A stretch of DNA of 64,000 nt from Aureococcus anophagefferens (taxonomy: Eukaryota; Sar; Pelagophyceae; Pelagomonadales; Pelagomonadaceae): positions 2,659,699 through 2,723,698 of the forward strand of contig NW_008705566.1 in assembly GCF_000186865.1 (NCBI RefSeq), given 5' to 3'. Numbering within the stretch: position 1 is the first letter of the stretch; every line of letters begins with the position of its first letter. The position numbers and the translations under genes are program-made. The notes beneath the pieces were generated by a model that ran no database searches, was not told where the DNA came from, and worked only from the letters and a program-made list of their open reading frames with translations. Shown piece after piece: positions 28,301 to 39,253 of this stretch.

Positions 28301-31300
28301 GACCGTGGCCTTCCGGGGCCCGCCCGCGCGCGTGGCCGACGCGCTCGCCGGCGCCGTCGAGTTCCTCCCCGCGGGGCCCGATGCGACGGTCGCGACGATC
28401 GCGCTCCGCGACCGCGGCGGCTGCGGCGCGGGCGGCGAGGCCTCCGCCGCCGCGACGCTCGCGGTGGCCGTGGACCCGCCGGCGGTCGCGCTCCAGTGGA
28501 CGTCGCCGGCCGTCGTCGCCGGCGTCGAGGACGCCTACGTGGACCTGCCCGCCGTCGAGCTCTGGCGCGCGGGCGCGCGCGTCGCGCCCGCCGTCGACGC
28601 CGCGGCCGCGGCCTGCGACGACGCGCTCTGCGGCGACCTCGCCGACGGGGTGCTCGTGCGATCCGAGGCGCTGGCGGCGAGCGGCGCCGGCGACGCGGCG
28701 ACGCTGGCGGTCCGCGCGGACCACGGCGCCGTCGCGGTGCTCGAGACGCCGGGCGGCCTCGACTTCTTCGAGCCCGCGGAGCGCGTCCGGCTCCAGGTCG
28801 ACGCCGTCGCGGCGCTCGGCAACGGCGTCTCGGAGACGTGGACCGTGCGGACGAACGTCGACTGGCGCCGGGCCGCCGTACGGCTGCGCTTCGACCTCGT
28901 CATGCGCGACGGCGGAAACGCGTCGACCGCGCTGCGCGCGCTCGCGGCGTCCGCGGCCACCGTCGGGCTGTCCCACCGGAACCGGAGCGCCTTTGCCGAT
29001 GTGACTTTAGGACCGGACGTGTCGGCGGCCAAGGCGAACCTCGTCGCGGCGCTCGACGACGTGGAGACGGTGGGCGCGGGCTTCAGCGTCGCCGTCGAGC
29101 GATACGACGCGGAGGCCCTGGACCCGACGGACGACGGCGGCCCGCTCGTCGCGCGCGCCTGGTTCGTCGTCTCCCTGGCGCAGAACGACCCCGCGCCGCT
29201 CCTGTCCTTCGCCGTGGCGCAGTGCGGCGGCGGCGCGGCCGACGGCGCCGACGACGACGACGCCGGCGCGTCGACGTGCGCCGCGGAGCGCCACTACGCG
29301 GCGCGCGCGACGACGGCGCCCGAGGTGCAGCGAGTAGCCGTGCGCTCCAACGGCACGTCGACGGCGGGCTCCTTCTCGCTGGTCTACCGCGCCCGGGCCC
29401 ACGACTCTCGAAGGACGTTCGCCGACGGCGCGTTCGAGACGCGGCGCCTGCCGCACAACGCGACCGCGCGCGCGGTCCGCGACGCCCTCGAGGCGCTCCC
29501 GGGCGTCGGCCTCGTGGACGTGGCCAAGGTCGCGTCCGACGGCGACGTCGCCCTCGCGGACTACTGCTGGTGCGGCCGCTGCGCGAACGCGACGAACGCG
29601 ACGCGCGCGACGCCCGCGCCGACCGCGGTCGCCGCGGCCGCGCCGACGGCGCCGCCGACGGCCGACGAGAATCGGACGTCGACGTCCCCGACGAGCGCGC
29701 CGACGGCGACGCCGACGGCCGCGCCGACGCAGGTGCCGACGCCCGCGCCGACGGCGGAGGTCTACGGCTGCGACTTCTTCCCGAAGGAGCACGCCTGGGA
29801 GATCACGTTCTGGACGTCGGGCGACGACGTGCCGCCGCTCGTCGTCCTCTACGGCTCGGGCGCGTCCGACGGGTCGCGCGCGCGCTGCTCCTCCTGCGCG
29901 GCGCTGCTGCCCGCGTGGCCCGCGGCGACCGCCGAGGCCGCGGGCGTCGACGACCGCGCGGCCGTGGCGACGGTCCAGGCCGGCACGGCGGCCCTCGGCG
30001 GCGAGTTCGCCCTGCGCTGGGGCTCCGCGACGACGAGCTACGTGTCCGCGGCGTCCGCGACGCCGGGCCACGTCTACGGCGCGCTCGTCGGTCTCGACGG
30101 CGCGCTCGCCGCGCCGGGCGCGCTCAGGGTCACGCGGTCCGCGCCGACGCGCGAGGGCGCGTCGACCTGGACCGTGACCTTCGACGCGCGCTTCGGAAAC
30201 GTCGCGCCCCTCGCCGCCGTCGCGGACCGGCTCGCGGGGACGTCCGCGTCCGCGCGCGCGACGCCCGTCGCGCGCGGGTCGCGGCGCGCGGACCTCGGCG
30301 CCTTCGGCCTCGTCGTGGCGAGCCCGAGCGACGCCGCGCGCACGGCGCGCACGGAGCCCATCGACGCGGCGGCGCCGCCCGGCGACGTCGAGCGCGCGCT
30401 CGAGGCCGCCGCGCGGTCCGCGGGGTTTCCCGAGCCGGAACGCTTGTTCTCCGTCGCCGCGGCGCCGATCCTGACGGCGTCGACGCTCGGCGCCTGGGTC
30501 GTCACCGTCGCGGGCGGCCACGGGCCCCGGCCGGCGATCGCGGCCGGCGACGACGGCCTCGTCGACGGTTTGGAGCTCGCCCTGCTCCCGGACGAGGCGA
30601 CGGAGGCCGCGGCGCGGTCGTACGCGATCCTGGGCGCCGCGGCGGTGCCCGCGGCCGTCGACGAGGTCCAGACGCTGCGATGCGCGCGCGAGGTCGGCGA
30701 CGACGCGGACGACGGGTTTCGCTTTGTTTTTCGGGGCTTGAAGTCGCCGAAGATCCGCATGGGCGCCGCGCCCGTGCCGGAGCTCCTGCCGGCGTGCCCC
30801 GCGGCGGACGCGTGCCGCGGCGACGGCAGCTCCCTGGCCGAGATCCTCGAGGCCTGGCTCCGGGGCGCGGGCGTGCTCGGGGCCGGCGGGTCCCTGGCCG
30901 TGGCGTCGACGGGGACGACGCTCTGCAGCGACCCCGCGAAAGGCGGCGCGGCCCTCCCGAACGCCGTCGGCGGCTTCGAGGCCCGGGGCTGGGGCCTCGG
31001 CGCGCCGACGCTGACGAACATCACGTTCCTCGGCGGCGGGCCGGGCGGCGTCGGCGGCGACGTCGACGAATTCCTCGTGGTGAAGCGCGCGGCGAGCAAC
31101 GGCACGATCCTCGAGCTCGCGGAGACGACGCGCGGCAGCGCGGCGGCCGTCGGCGAGGTCCAGGTCGTCGAGACGGCGCTCGCGTTGAACTCGACCGACG
31201 CGAACGGCACGGCGGCGAACGAGTCGTCCGTGCGCGGCGTCTTCGAGCTCGGATTCCGCGGCGCGACGACGGCGCCCCTGAGCCACGACGCGTCCGCGGG

Positions 31301-34300
31301 CGAGCTCGCGGCCGCGCTGAACGCGCTCGACACCGTCGGGGGCGGCGTGACGGCGTCGCGGCGGCCGACGGCCGACGGGCGGGGGTTCGCCTGGCGCGTG
31401 ACGTTCGCCGCGGCGGCGCCGACGCTCGGCGACCTGCCGCTCCTCGACCTCGCGAGCGCGACGTGCGGCGACGACGGGACTTTGGAGTGCTTCCTCCGCG
31501 CGGGCCCGCAGATCGCGCCCGACGGCACGCACGACTACGGCGCCCTCGGGAGTTCGAGGGTGTCCGTGGCGGAGGCGTCGCCGGGCACCGCGCCCGCGTG
31601 GGGCACCTTCGCCGTCCGCGTGACGCCGGCGCAGCCGCGCGACCCGCGCGCGGGCGCGCCGACGGCGCCGCTCCAGCTCGACGCGTCCGCGGCGACGGTG
31701 GAGGCGGCGCTGCGGCGCCTCGACGGGGCCGGGCGCGCCGAGGTGGCGCTCGTCGACAACCCCGCGGCGCCGTTCGGGCCGCTCTGGACCGTGTCGGGCC
31801 TCGACGGCGGCGCGACGCTCGCGCTCGAGGACGTGGCCCTCGTCGGCGCCGTCGACTTTTGCGAGAATTGTACGAGTTGGGCCGGCTGCGCGCCCTGCGG
31901 CGACGCGGCGGCGCCGGCCGCGCCGAGCCTCCGGACCGCGCGGCTCGCGCGCGACGGCGCGGCGCGCGGCGCGCCGCACGCGGTCGCCGCGGCGCTGGAC
32001 CGGGCGCTCTTCCTCCCGGACGCGGACTACAACGTGCTCGTGGACGGCTTCGCGGACGTCGCCTTCGCCGTCGCCGCCGGCGGCGGCGCGGACGCGCTCG
32101 AGGCGAAAGTACGCGTCGCGGCGGTCAACGACGCGCCCGTCGTCGCCGCGGCGTCGGCGACGCTCGTCGCCACGGAGGACGCGCCCCTGCGGCTGGGCGC
32201 GGCGCGCCTGTCCGTCGGCGACGCCGACGCGCGCGCGGCGGAGGGCGGCGACGCGCGGCTCACGACGACGCTCGAGGTAGACAAGGGCACGCTGACGCTC
32301 GCGCGGTCGCGGCGGCTCCAGGTGTTGGAGGGCTACGCCGGCGGCGGCGAGGCCCGGGGGTCGCGCATCGTCGTCGCGGGGCCGAGCGGGCCGACGACGG
32401 CGGCGCTGGAGACGCTCGTCTACGAGCCGCCGCGCGACTACGGCTCGGAACAAATCACCGCGGAGGTCCAGCGCGTCGTCGTCGGCGGCGTGCCCGGCAA
32501 CGTCGTCCAGACCGTGAGTGCGCGCGCGACGGGCGGCGCCGTCGTCGCGGGCAACTTCACGCTGTCGCTGAGCTGCGCGTACCTCCGGTCCGGCGTCGTC
32601 GAAGTCGTCGCGCGCTTCGGCAACGCGAGCCTCTTCGACGACCCCGCGGCGCTGGCGCGGACCTACGACCGGTTGCGGGGCGCGCTGGCCAACGCCACGC
32701 AGGAGTTCACGCTCGCCCACGACGCGCCCGCGCGGCGGCCGCGGAACGCGAGCTTCGAGGGGCTGCTGCAAGACGCGCTCGACGGCTGCGCGGCGACGGG
32801 CCTCGACGCGGCCCGGGACCTGGGGCTCGGCGTGCCGGCGCGCATCAACGAGTCGGCGCACACGCACTACCTCGCCGGCGCGTCGGTCTGGCGGTCCGAA
32901 TTGGACGATCGCGACGACTCGTACGCGTGGGAGGCGACGATCCTCGGCGCGCCGCGCGACTTTCCCGCGTTGAAGGTCGTCGCGAACAACGCCACGGGGC
33001 GGCCCGCGGGGCTCCGGGCCGTCCCGCGCGTCGACGGCAATCTGACCTTTGCGATCTCCGACGACGCGGCGCCCGTCGTCGACGTTTCCGTCGCGCGGCC
33101 GTCCGCGCTCGGCGACGCGTTCCGCCTGAGCTTCGACGGGGCGACCACGCCGGATCTGCCCATCGACGCGTCGAGCGCGCGCGTCGAGGAGGCCCTCGAG
33201 CGGCTGGCGACGGTGGGCGACGTGCTGGTGCACCGCGACTACGCGCGGTCGGCCGTCGCCTCGGACGTCTTCGCGTGGACCGTCGAGTTCCTCGCGAGCG
33301 GCAGCCCGGCCCACGTCGGGCCCGAGGTGTTGCTGGAGGCGGCCGGGTCCGCGGGCGTCGGCGTCGCCGTTGAGCGCGTCGCGGCCGGCGCGGCGACGGG
33401 CGACCGGCTCGCGGTGTCGGCCGTCGACGCGGGCGGCCTCTCGGACGCGGTCGCCGTCGACATCCTCGTGCGCCCCGTCCACGACGCGCCCGCGGTGCGC
33501 TTCGCCGCGGCCCACGCGTCCGTGGCGGATGCGGCCGAGGACGGCTACGTGGATGATTTTTTCGCGGGCGTCGCGTTCGCCGCGGACGACGCCGCGGCCG
33601 TCGCGACCGCGCGCGTGACCTGCGCGGCGAGCGCCTGCCGCGTCACGGCGCCGCCCGTCGCCGGCGTGCGGGTCCTGCAAGGCGACGGCGCGGCCCTGGC
33701 CCTCGAGGGCGCGCCCGCGGACCTGGAGGTCGCGCTCCGCGGCGCGGCGCTCGAGCCCGGCGCGGACTTTTACGGCGTCGACGTCGTCGCCGTCGAACTC
33801 ACGGACGCGCGGGGCGCCGCCGCCCGGGCGTCGCGGTCCGTCGCCGTCGCCGGCGTCGACGACGCGCCCGTCGTGTCCGCGACGCTCGCGGCCGCGTCCG
33901 TCGCCGCGGGCGAGACCGCGCTCCTCGGCGGCTTCGCCGTCGCCGACGTCGACGACGCCGTGGTCCGGCTGACGCTGTCGAGCGCCAACGGCACGCTGGC
34001 CATGGACCGCGTCGCGCGCCGGTCCCTCGCGACGTGGCACGCGGGCGACGGCGACGGCGGCGGGCGCGTCTTGGACGCGACGGCGCACGCGCGGGCCTGG
34101 AACGCGGCGCTCCACTACGTCGCGTACACGCCGCACCGCGCCGCGACGGCGGACGTCGTGACGGCGACGGCGACGGACGCCGCGGGGCTGTCGAGCAGCG
34201 TCGAGCTCGCCGTGACCGTCACGGGCGCGACGTGCGCGACGGGCCTCGCCTTCGCCGCGTCCGGCGCCGTCGCCGCGGCGACGGCCGACACGGCCGCGGC

Positions 34301-35591
34301 CGCGGCCCTCGACGCGACGACCCTCGTCGAGGGCGCGGACCTGCGCCTCGAGGGCCTCGCGGTCGTCGCGGACTGCGGCGGCGCGACGGCGCTCCGGCTG
34401 CTGCTCCTGCCGGCGACGGCGGACGACGACGACGACGACCCGGCGCGCCGGGGCCGCGTCCATTTTCTGGATGCGGCGTCGGACGTCGTCGAGGTCATGG
34501 AGCTGCCCAACGGCGGGTTGTCTCTCGCCGCGCCGGGCCCGACGGCGCGCCTCGGCGCCGTCCAGATCAACGCCGTCCTGCCGCGCGTCGCCTTCGCGCC
34601 GCCGGCGGACTTCGACGGGCTCGCGCGCCTGTCCTGCGTGCTCGAGGCGTCGGGCGGCGACCGGAGCGGCGTGGCGACGCGCGACTTCTGGGTCGCCGTC
34701 GCCTCGGAGAACGGCGCGCCGGAATTGGCGCTGTCCGGCGCGCGCGTCGAGGCCGCGGCCGCGGGCGACGCCGCGCTCGTCGTCCACGCGGCGGCGCGGG
34801 ACGTCGCGGTCGTCGACGCGGCGCGGACCGACGCCTTCGCGCTCGGGGGCCTCGCGGTCGACGCGGACGCGCTGCTCCCGGCGCACGGCGGCGCCGTCGC
34901 CGTCGCCGACGACGCGGACGCGCTCCTCCGCGTCGACGTCGCCGTCGCCTGGGTCGACGAGCCCGCGGGCGGCGCGTCCCTGGCGCTGAGCCTCGAGGCC
35001 GGCTGCGGGAACCAGGCCTGCGGCGCGCTCCACTTCTCCTCGGGCGACGACCGGTCCGCGGCGGCGGCGCTCTCTTTCCGCGCGACGGCCGCGCACGCGA
35101 CGCTCGCGCTCAACGCGCTGCGCGTCGTCGCCCTCGGCGACGTCGACGGCTGCTGGCGGTCGCGCGACGGCGACGCGCGCGACGGCGGCCGCGGCGCGGA
35201 GCTCGCGGTCGCCGTCTCCGACGGCGGCGGCCTCGCGGCGACCGCGGCGCTCGCGCTCGACGTGCGGCCGCCGCCGGCGGCGCCCCTGCGCCTCACGGGC
35301 GCGGGCCAGGTCGTGCGCACGGGCGAGGACGCCGTCGCGCGGCTCGCGGGGCTCGGCGTCGCGGGCGGCGCGAACGTCGCCGCGGGCTACGGCGCGTGCG
35401 CGCGCGACGAGCCCCTCGAGGTCCGCCTCGCCGCGGCCCACGGCGTCGTCGGCGCGACCTTCGACCCGGACCACTACGGCGTCGCCGTCGCGCGCGCCAA
35501 GGACGGGTCCCTGGCGATTTCCGGGAATCGCGCCGCGGTGGAGGCCGCGCTGTCTGGAAACGCGCTCGGACGCGTGCTGCAGGATCTGTAA
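22338..35591 (+). CDS. Giant secreted tandem-repeat (adhesin-like) protein, one introner intron
   Basis: Exons 22338..26321 and 26532..35591 join to about 4,347 residues (seven more from the ATG at 22317). MQPFSALLLASALLACA is a signal peptide, and TGGGCAGC abuts the ATG at 22338. Most of the protein repeats a cadherin/Ig-like unit of about 100 residues. Each unit has G-x-L strands, an NAALAxLxY turn, a DxFGxDxL strand, and a hinge such as VNDAPT, VDDAPV or ANDAPA (at least eleven). Giant bacterial adhesins use this unit. Residues about 2230-3270 insert six copies of a second unit (DASAxxVxxALxxL), and a Pro/Thr linker (PTAAPTQVPTPAPT) lies near 2400. Many NGT/NAS sites suggest glycosylation. 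The end breaks inside a repeat, with no membrane anchor. Likely cell surface or matrix. Confidence 0.85.
26330..26531 (-). mobile_element. Introner element, family 2, in the giant gene
   Basis: 202 bp, flanked by perfect 8-bp duplications GTCGACGG (26322-26329 and 26532-26539). Ends: CTGTGCCGAAGTCAA and the complement of CTGTGTGGAATTCAA. Reverse complemented it aligns along its length with the 15140 element, so it is inserted the other way round. Intron 26322-26531; splicing joins SAPA to VDGCLVAS in frame. Core 26404-26426, antisense. Confidence 0.9.
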
Positions 35592-35702
35592 AGTATGCCA
35601 CTGGCAGTGGAATTCGCAGGCTCCGGGGATTGTCGTCGAGGCGCCTCGAAGGCGCCGCGGTCGCTCGAGGCGCCTTGAAAGGAACTCACTCGGTCCGAAA
35701 AA
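35592..35702. other. Short spacer between convergent genes
   Basis: About 110 bp holding two copies of GAGGCGCC(T)TCGA/GAGGCGCCTTGAA (35640 and 35670), a small imperfect direct repeat. No coding signal. Confidence 0.4.
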
Positions 35703-36380
35703 TTAGAGGGCCTGGAGCCTCGCCTTCATGGTGTCGAGGTCGTCCTCGTCCTCCTCGGGCGCGGCGTCGGCGACCGGCGCGGCGGGCGCCGCGTCCGCGG
35801 GCAGGGACGTGGGCAGCGGCGCGTCCGCGTCCTTGCCCTTGAAGAGGTCGCCCGTGAGCTCCGCGACGACCTTGTCGACCTCGACGGCCGTGTCGTCCTC
35901 GATGTCGTCGCCGTCCATCATGTCCATGCTGTCCTGGATCATCTCGTCGACGAGGCCCGCGCGCTCCATCTCGCGCTGCATGTTCATCATCGTCTTCTGC
36001 AGCTCCGGCAGCTTCACGAGCTGATTCATGACGGCCATGACCTCGCCCGACTTCTTCATGCAGCCGGCGGCGCGCACCATGGCCGCCTGGGTCTGGAGCT
36101 GCATCGACACGCTCGAGATCTGCGTCCGCGCGACGAGCAGGCGCTCCCGGGCCGCGCGCGTGCGAACGATCTCCTTGGCGATGATCTTGCACGCGTCGAC
36201 GCGGCCCGCCTTGGCCAGCTTCTGGCACTCGGCCTTGGACTTGTTCTCGGCCTCCTCCATCTTCCGGATCTCCCGCTCCATCTGCCGCCCCTCCTTGGCG
36301 AGCTCCCGCTTCCACTTCTTCATCTCGGCCTGGGGGTCACTTTTCTTCTTGAGGCCCAGCTTCTCCATGAACCGCGACAT
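35703..36380 (-). CDS. VPS24: ESCRT-III subunit VPS24/CHMP3
   Basis: 225 residues from the ATG at 36380 (MSRFMEKLGLKKKSDP). The sequence follows CHMP3/Vps24 throughout: a basic alpha-1 (KKWKRELAKEGRQMEREIRKME), alpha-2 with ACKIIAKEIVRTRAARERL, the central AAGCMKKSGEVMAVMNQLVKLPE, then acidic autoinhibitory helices (DEMIQDSMDMMDGDD). The C-terminus DDLDTMKARLQAL is a MIM1 motif that binds the MIT domain of Vps4. Length matches the family. It acts in multivesicular-body sorting and membrane scission with Vps2. The upstream in-frame ATG at 36512 gives only an Arg-rich leader and was rejected. Confidence 0.93.
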   Translation of the reverse strand: MSRFMEKLGLKKKSDPQAEMKKWKRELAKEGRQMEREIRKMEEAENKSKAECQKLAKAGRVDACKIIAKEIVRTRAARERLLVARTQISSVSMQLQTQAAMVRAAGCMKKSGEVMAVMNQLVKLPELQKTMMNMQREMERAGLVDEMIQDSMDMMDGDDIEDDTAVEVDKVVAELTGDLFKGKDADAPLPTSLPADAAPAAPVADAAPEEDEDDLDTMKARLQAL

Positions 36381-36657
36381 TGTCGCTGCGGGGTTGCGCG
36401 CTGCGCGTGCTCTTCTTGTGACGACGGCAAGCAGCGGGTTGGCGATGCGCGCGTGTGTGCGTCGAGGGCGTCGACGGCGGCGGCGCGGTCCAGACTTGCT
36501 CGGCTGCGCCAAGACAGTCTAAGACAGCGATGCACTGCTCCGTGCCATCTCCGTGCCCTCAAGAAACCATATTATTCGGCCTTCCTCTTGGCAGCCCCGC
36601 ACTCCGGCGGGAGCGGGAGCCGACCCCGCGTTCCGCGCCGCCCGGGCCGCATTCGCC

Positions 36658-37947
36658 ATGAATCGGTCGTCGAGCCGGGAGTGCTTCCCCGCGCTCCCCA
36701 CGACGGCGCACCGCGAGTGGCGCGAGGCGCTCGCCGCGGGGACCGACGACGCCATGCGGGAGGAGACCAAGGAGGCCGGCGACGCGGGCAAGCCCGTCGC
36801 GAAGGACGAGCCGCTCATCGGCATCGCCGCGACGCCCGGCCTCTTCAAGGTCTCCGACGCGCCCGCCGGCGCGCGCGACGTCGAGCCCGTCCCGGGCCTG
36901 AGCGCGACGCCGGACATCTTCAAGCCGTCCGTGCCCATCCACGTCATCGAGGCCGAGGAGCGCGCGCGCGGCGTCGTTCCGAAGACGCCGCCGCGCTCGC
37001 CCGCGCCGCCGGGCGAGGCGCCGACGACGCCCGCGCGGCGGAGCTTGTTCCGGTCCTTCAAGCGGTCGGCCCGGGGCGGCGAGGCCGAGCCCCGGGCGCG
37101 GTCCAAGTCGACGCCGCCGCCGCGGTCCCCCGGCGCGGACATGCGGTCGCCGGCGGAGATCACGTTCCGGCCCGCGGGGGGCCTCTTCACCCACGGCGAC
37201 GACGTCCTGCCGCCGCAGGGCGGCGGCGCGCGGCCCGCCGGCGAGGCCGTCGACACGCTCGCGGGCACGTCCCTGCGGAGCGTCTGCGACGACCTGGAGA
37301 CGGGCGACGGCTTCGCGGCCATCTTCGCCGCGGCGGACGCCGCGGACTGCGACCGGAAGCAGCTCGAGCAGCTCTGGGCCGAACACGACAAGGCGCTGGC
37401 CCTCGTGACGAAGGCGCGGAGCGAGAGCGAGGAGGACGAGTCGAGCGGCGCCATCGAGTCGGCCGCGCGCAACTTGGACGAGCTGAAGCGGGCCATCGAG
37501 CGGCTCCAGGCGGGGCGGGCGAAGGTGGAGACGCTCCAGGCCACCTCGAAGCGCGTCAAGGACATCGAGATCGGCGGCGCGCACTTCCTCGACTGGGACG
37601 ACGACCTCATCGACGAGCGGCGCCGGAACCGGCCGTCCTTCGGCCAGGACCACGCCATCGAGGCCTGCGGCTGCATGGGCGCCTGGACGCAGCAGGGCTG
37701 GCCCGACGAGGAGGAGCCCGCGACGTCCGCGGCCGACGGCGTCCTCGACTTCCTCGGCGTCGCGCGCGACTCGTCCGTGGCCGAGTTCCTCGGTGTGGCG
37801 CCGGCGGGGCGCCGGCGCGAGCACTCGGACCCCGTCTTCTACGAGCCCGAGGCGTCGGGCGCGTCCCGCTTCGCGAACCTCTTCACGCGCCGCTCGTCGC
37901 CGAGCGCCTGCACCGCCGAGCACACGTGCGCGGATATTGATTCTTAA
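36658..37947 (+). CDS. Unrecognised acidic/Pro-rich protein
   Basis: 429 residues from the ATG at 36658 (MNRSSSREC). No family recognised. A short motif occurs twice: IGIAATPGLFKVSD (about 54-67) and PGLSATPDIFKPS (about 80-92), possible linear binding motifs. A Ser/Pro/Arg-rich stretch with TPPRSP, STPPPRSP and RSLFRSFKRS (about 110-150) looks like a phosphorylation-prone disordered region. A helical segment rich in Glu/Asp (about 250-310) may be a coiled coil. The C-terminal third repeats DFLGVA and EFLGVA. No signal peptide or membrane segment. TTGGCAGCCCC lies about 70 bases upstream. Probably a regulatory or scaffold protein. Confidence 0.62.
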   Translation: MNRSSSRECFPALPTTAHREWREALAAGTDDAMREETKEAGDAGKPVAKDEPLIGIAATPGLFKVSDAPAGARDVEPVPGLSATPDIFKPSVPIHVIEAEERARGVVPKTPPRSPAPPGEAPTTPARRSLFRSFKRSARGGEAEPRARSKSTPPPRSPGADMRSPAEITFRPAGGLFTHGDDVLPPQGGGARPAGEAVDTLAGTSLRSVCDDLETGDGFAAIFAAADAADCDRKQLEQLWAEHDKALALVTKARSESEEDESSGAIESAARNLDELKRAIERLQAGRAKVETLQATSKRVKDIEIGGAHFLDWDDDLIDERRRNRPSFGQDHAIEACGCMGAWTQQGWPDEEEPATSAADGVLDFLGVARDSSVAEFLGVAPAGRRREHSDPVFYEPEASGASRFANLFTRRSSPSACTAEHTCADIDS

Positions 37948-37957
37948 TTAGTCCGTG

Positions 37958-39253
37958 TCATCGCACGAGGCGCTGGAGCGGGCCCGCGCGCGGGCTCTCG
38001 AGCTCGTAGGTCGGGATCTCGTCGGGCGCGCAGAAGGCGGACACGGGCGTCGCGAGCGACGCCTCGACCTCGCGCCGCGCCGCGCGCAGGATCGTGTGCG
38101 CCTCGGCGCCGCGGCCGAGTTTCGTGCCCGCGAGCTTCTTGATGCGCCGCTGGTAGCGCGCGTTGCCCGGCTCGCCGGCGAAGAGGTGGTACGCGGGCGA
38201 CAGGAGCTTCCGCCGCGTCGCCGGCCGGTCGAGCTTTTGGGATTCGCAGTAGGCGATGTAGGCGTCCAAGACCTCGCCGCGCGTCTTCGCGGCCGGCGCC
38301 GCGCCGTAGAGGGCCGCGTCCGCGGCCGCGAAGGAGCACGGGTGGTTGATCGCGGCGCGGCCGACCATGGCGTCGTGCGTCTGGTCGAGGACGTCGGCCA
38401 GGGACGCGAAGCCGCCGTTGACGACGAAGTCGAGGTGCGGGAACCGTCGGCTCAAATCGTCGACGACGGACCGCCGCAGGGGGGGCACGTGGCGGTTCGT
38501 CAGCGTCGACGCGCGGCCCGTCGACGCGGCGCGCGACGCGACGTCGCGGTAGAGCCGGTCGTCCGTCGACGCCCGCGCCTTGTTCAGCAGCCGCGACGAG
38601 GCCTCGGAGTCCGGGTCGAGGTCGCCGAGTAGAGCCAAGCGGGCGTGGACGACGAAGCGCGACACGTCCGACGTCTCCGCGACGGTCCGCACGAAGTCCG
38701 ACGCCGTCTCCTTCGCCCGGTCGAGGCCGTGACGCGCGTCGTCGTCGGCGTCGTAGTCCTTGAAGTCGACGACGCCGAGGCGGTGCTTGACGCTGATCGA
38801 CGCGTCGGGCGCGCCCGCGGCCATCGCGCGGCAGAGCTCGCCGACGCGCGCCGCGTCGCGCATGAGCGCCGCGCCGGACCGGTACTCCTCGTCGGTGACG
38901 CGCGACGACGGGCAGCCGCAGTTGAGGTTGAGGTGGCGGTAGCCGAGCGACGCCGCGACGGCGGCCGCGTCCCGCAGCTCGGCCGCGTCGCAGCCGCCGA
39001 GCTGGAGCACGGCGCGCGGGTCGTCGTCGACGCGCGTCGCCGCGAAGGCCACGAGGTCCGGGTCGACGTCGGCGTCGTCGGTCAGGCCGGCGCCGGCGAG
39101 GAGCGCGGGCGCGGGGACCATCTCGGACCACCACTCGGTGCGCTCCGAGAGGAGCCGCCAGAAGACGCGGTGGTGCCGGTGCGTGTGGCCCATCATCGGC
39201 GCGACGCTCAGGTCGAGCGCGGCCGTCGCTGTGATGCCGAGGAGCGCGATCAT
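37958..39253 (-). CDS. tRNA-dihydrouridine synthase, DusA-like
   Basis: 431 residues from the ATG at 39253. DLSVAPMMGHTHRH near residue 14 matches the DusA opening (SVAPMMDWTDRH), and LNCGCPSSRV carries the catalytic Cys (114). SVKHRLG (Lys 156) and VVHAR near the phosphate site, NGGF and MVGRAA complete the FMN barrel. DusA-type enzymes reduce U20/U20a in the tRNA D-loop using NADPH. Only 14 residues precede the barrel, so an organelle signal is not clear. The ATG overlaps the TGA of the upstream zinc-ribbon gene in ATGA, on the same strand. It ends 10 bp from the convergent gene's stop. The C-terminus is extended (about 70 residues) past the usual helical domain. Confidence 0.9.
   Translation of the reverse strand: MIALLGITATAALDLSVAPMMGHTHRHHRVFWRLLSERTEWWSEMVPAPALLAGAGLTDDADVDPDLVAFAATRVDDDPRAVLQLGGCDAAELRDAAAVAASLGYRHLNLNCGCPSSRVTDEEYRSGAALMRDAARVGELCRAMAAGAPDASISVKHRLGVVDFKDYDADDDARHGLDRAKETASDFVRTVAETSDVSRFVVHARLALLGDLDPDSEASSRLLNKARASTDDRLYRDVASRAASTGRASTLTNRHVPPLRRSVVDDLSRRFPHLDFVVNGGFASLADVLDQTHDAMVGRAAINHPCSFAAADAALYGAAPAAKTRGEVLDAYIAYCESQKLDRPATRRKLLSPAYHLFAGEPGNARYQRRIKKLAGTKLGRGAEAHTILRAARREVEASLATPVSAFCAPDEIPTYELESPRAGPLQRLVR

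Noticed and set aside
21996..35474. Two very long antisense open frames (21996-28976 and 29007-35474) opposite the giant gene
   Set aside because: They are Arg/Gly/Ala/Asp-rich low-complexity mirror frames caused by GC-biased codons on the plus strand; the plus frame has repeats, signal peptide and domain logic.
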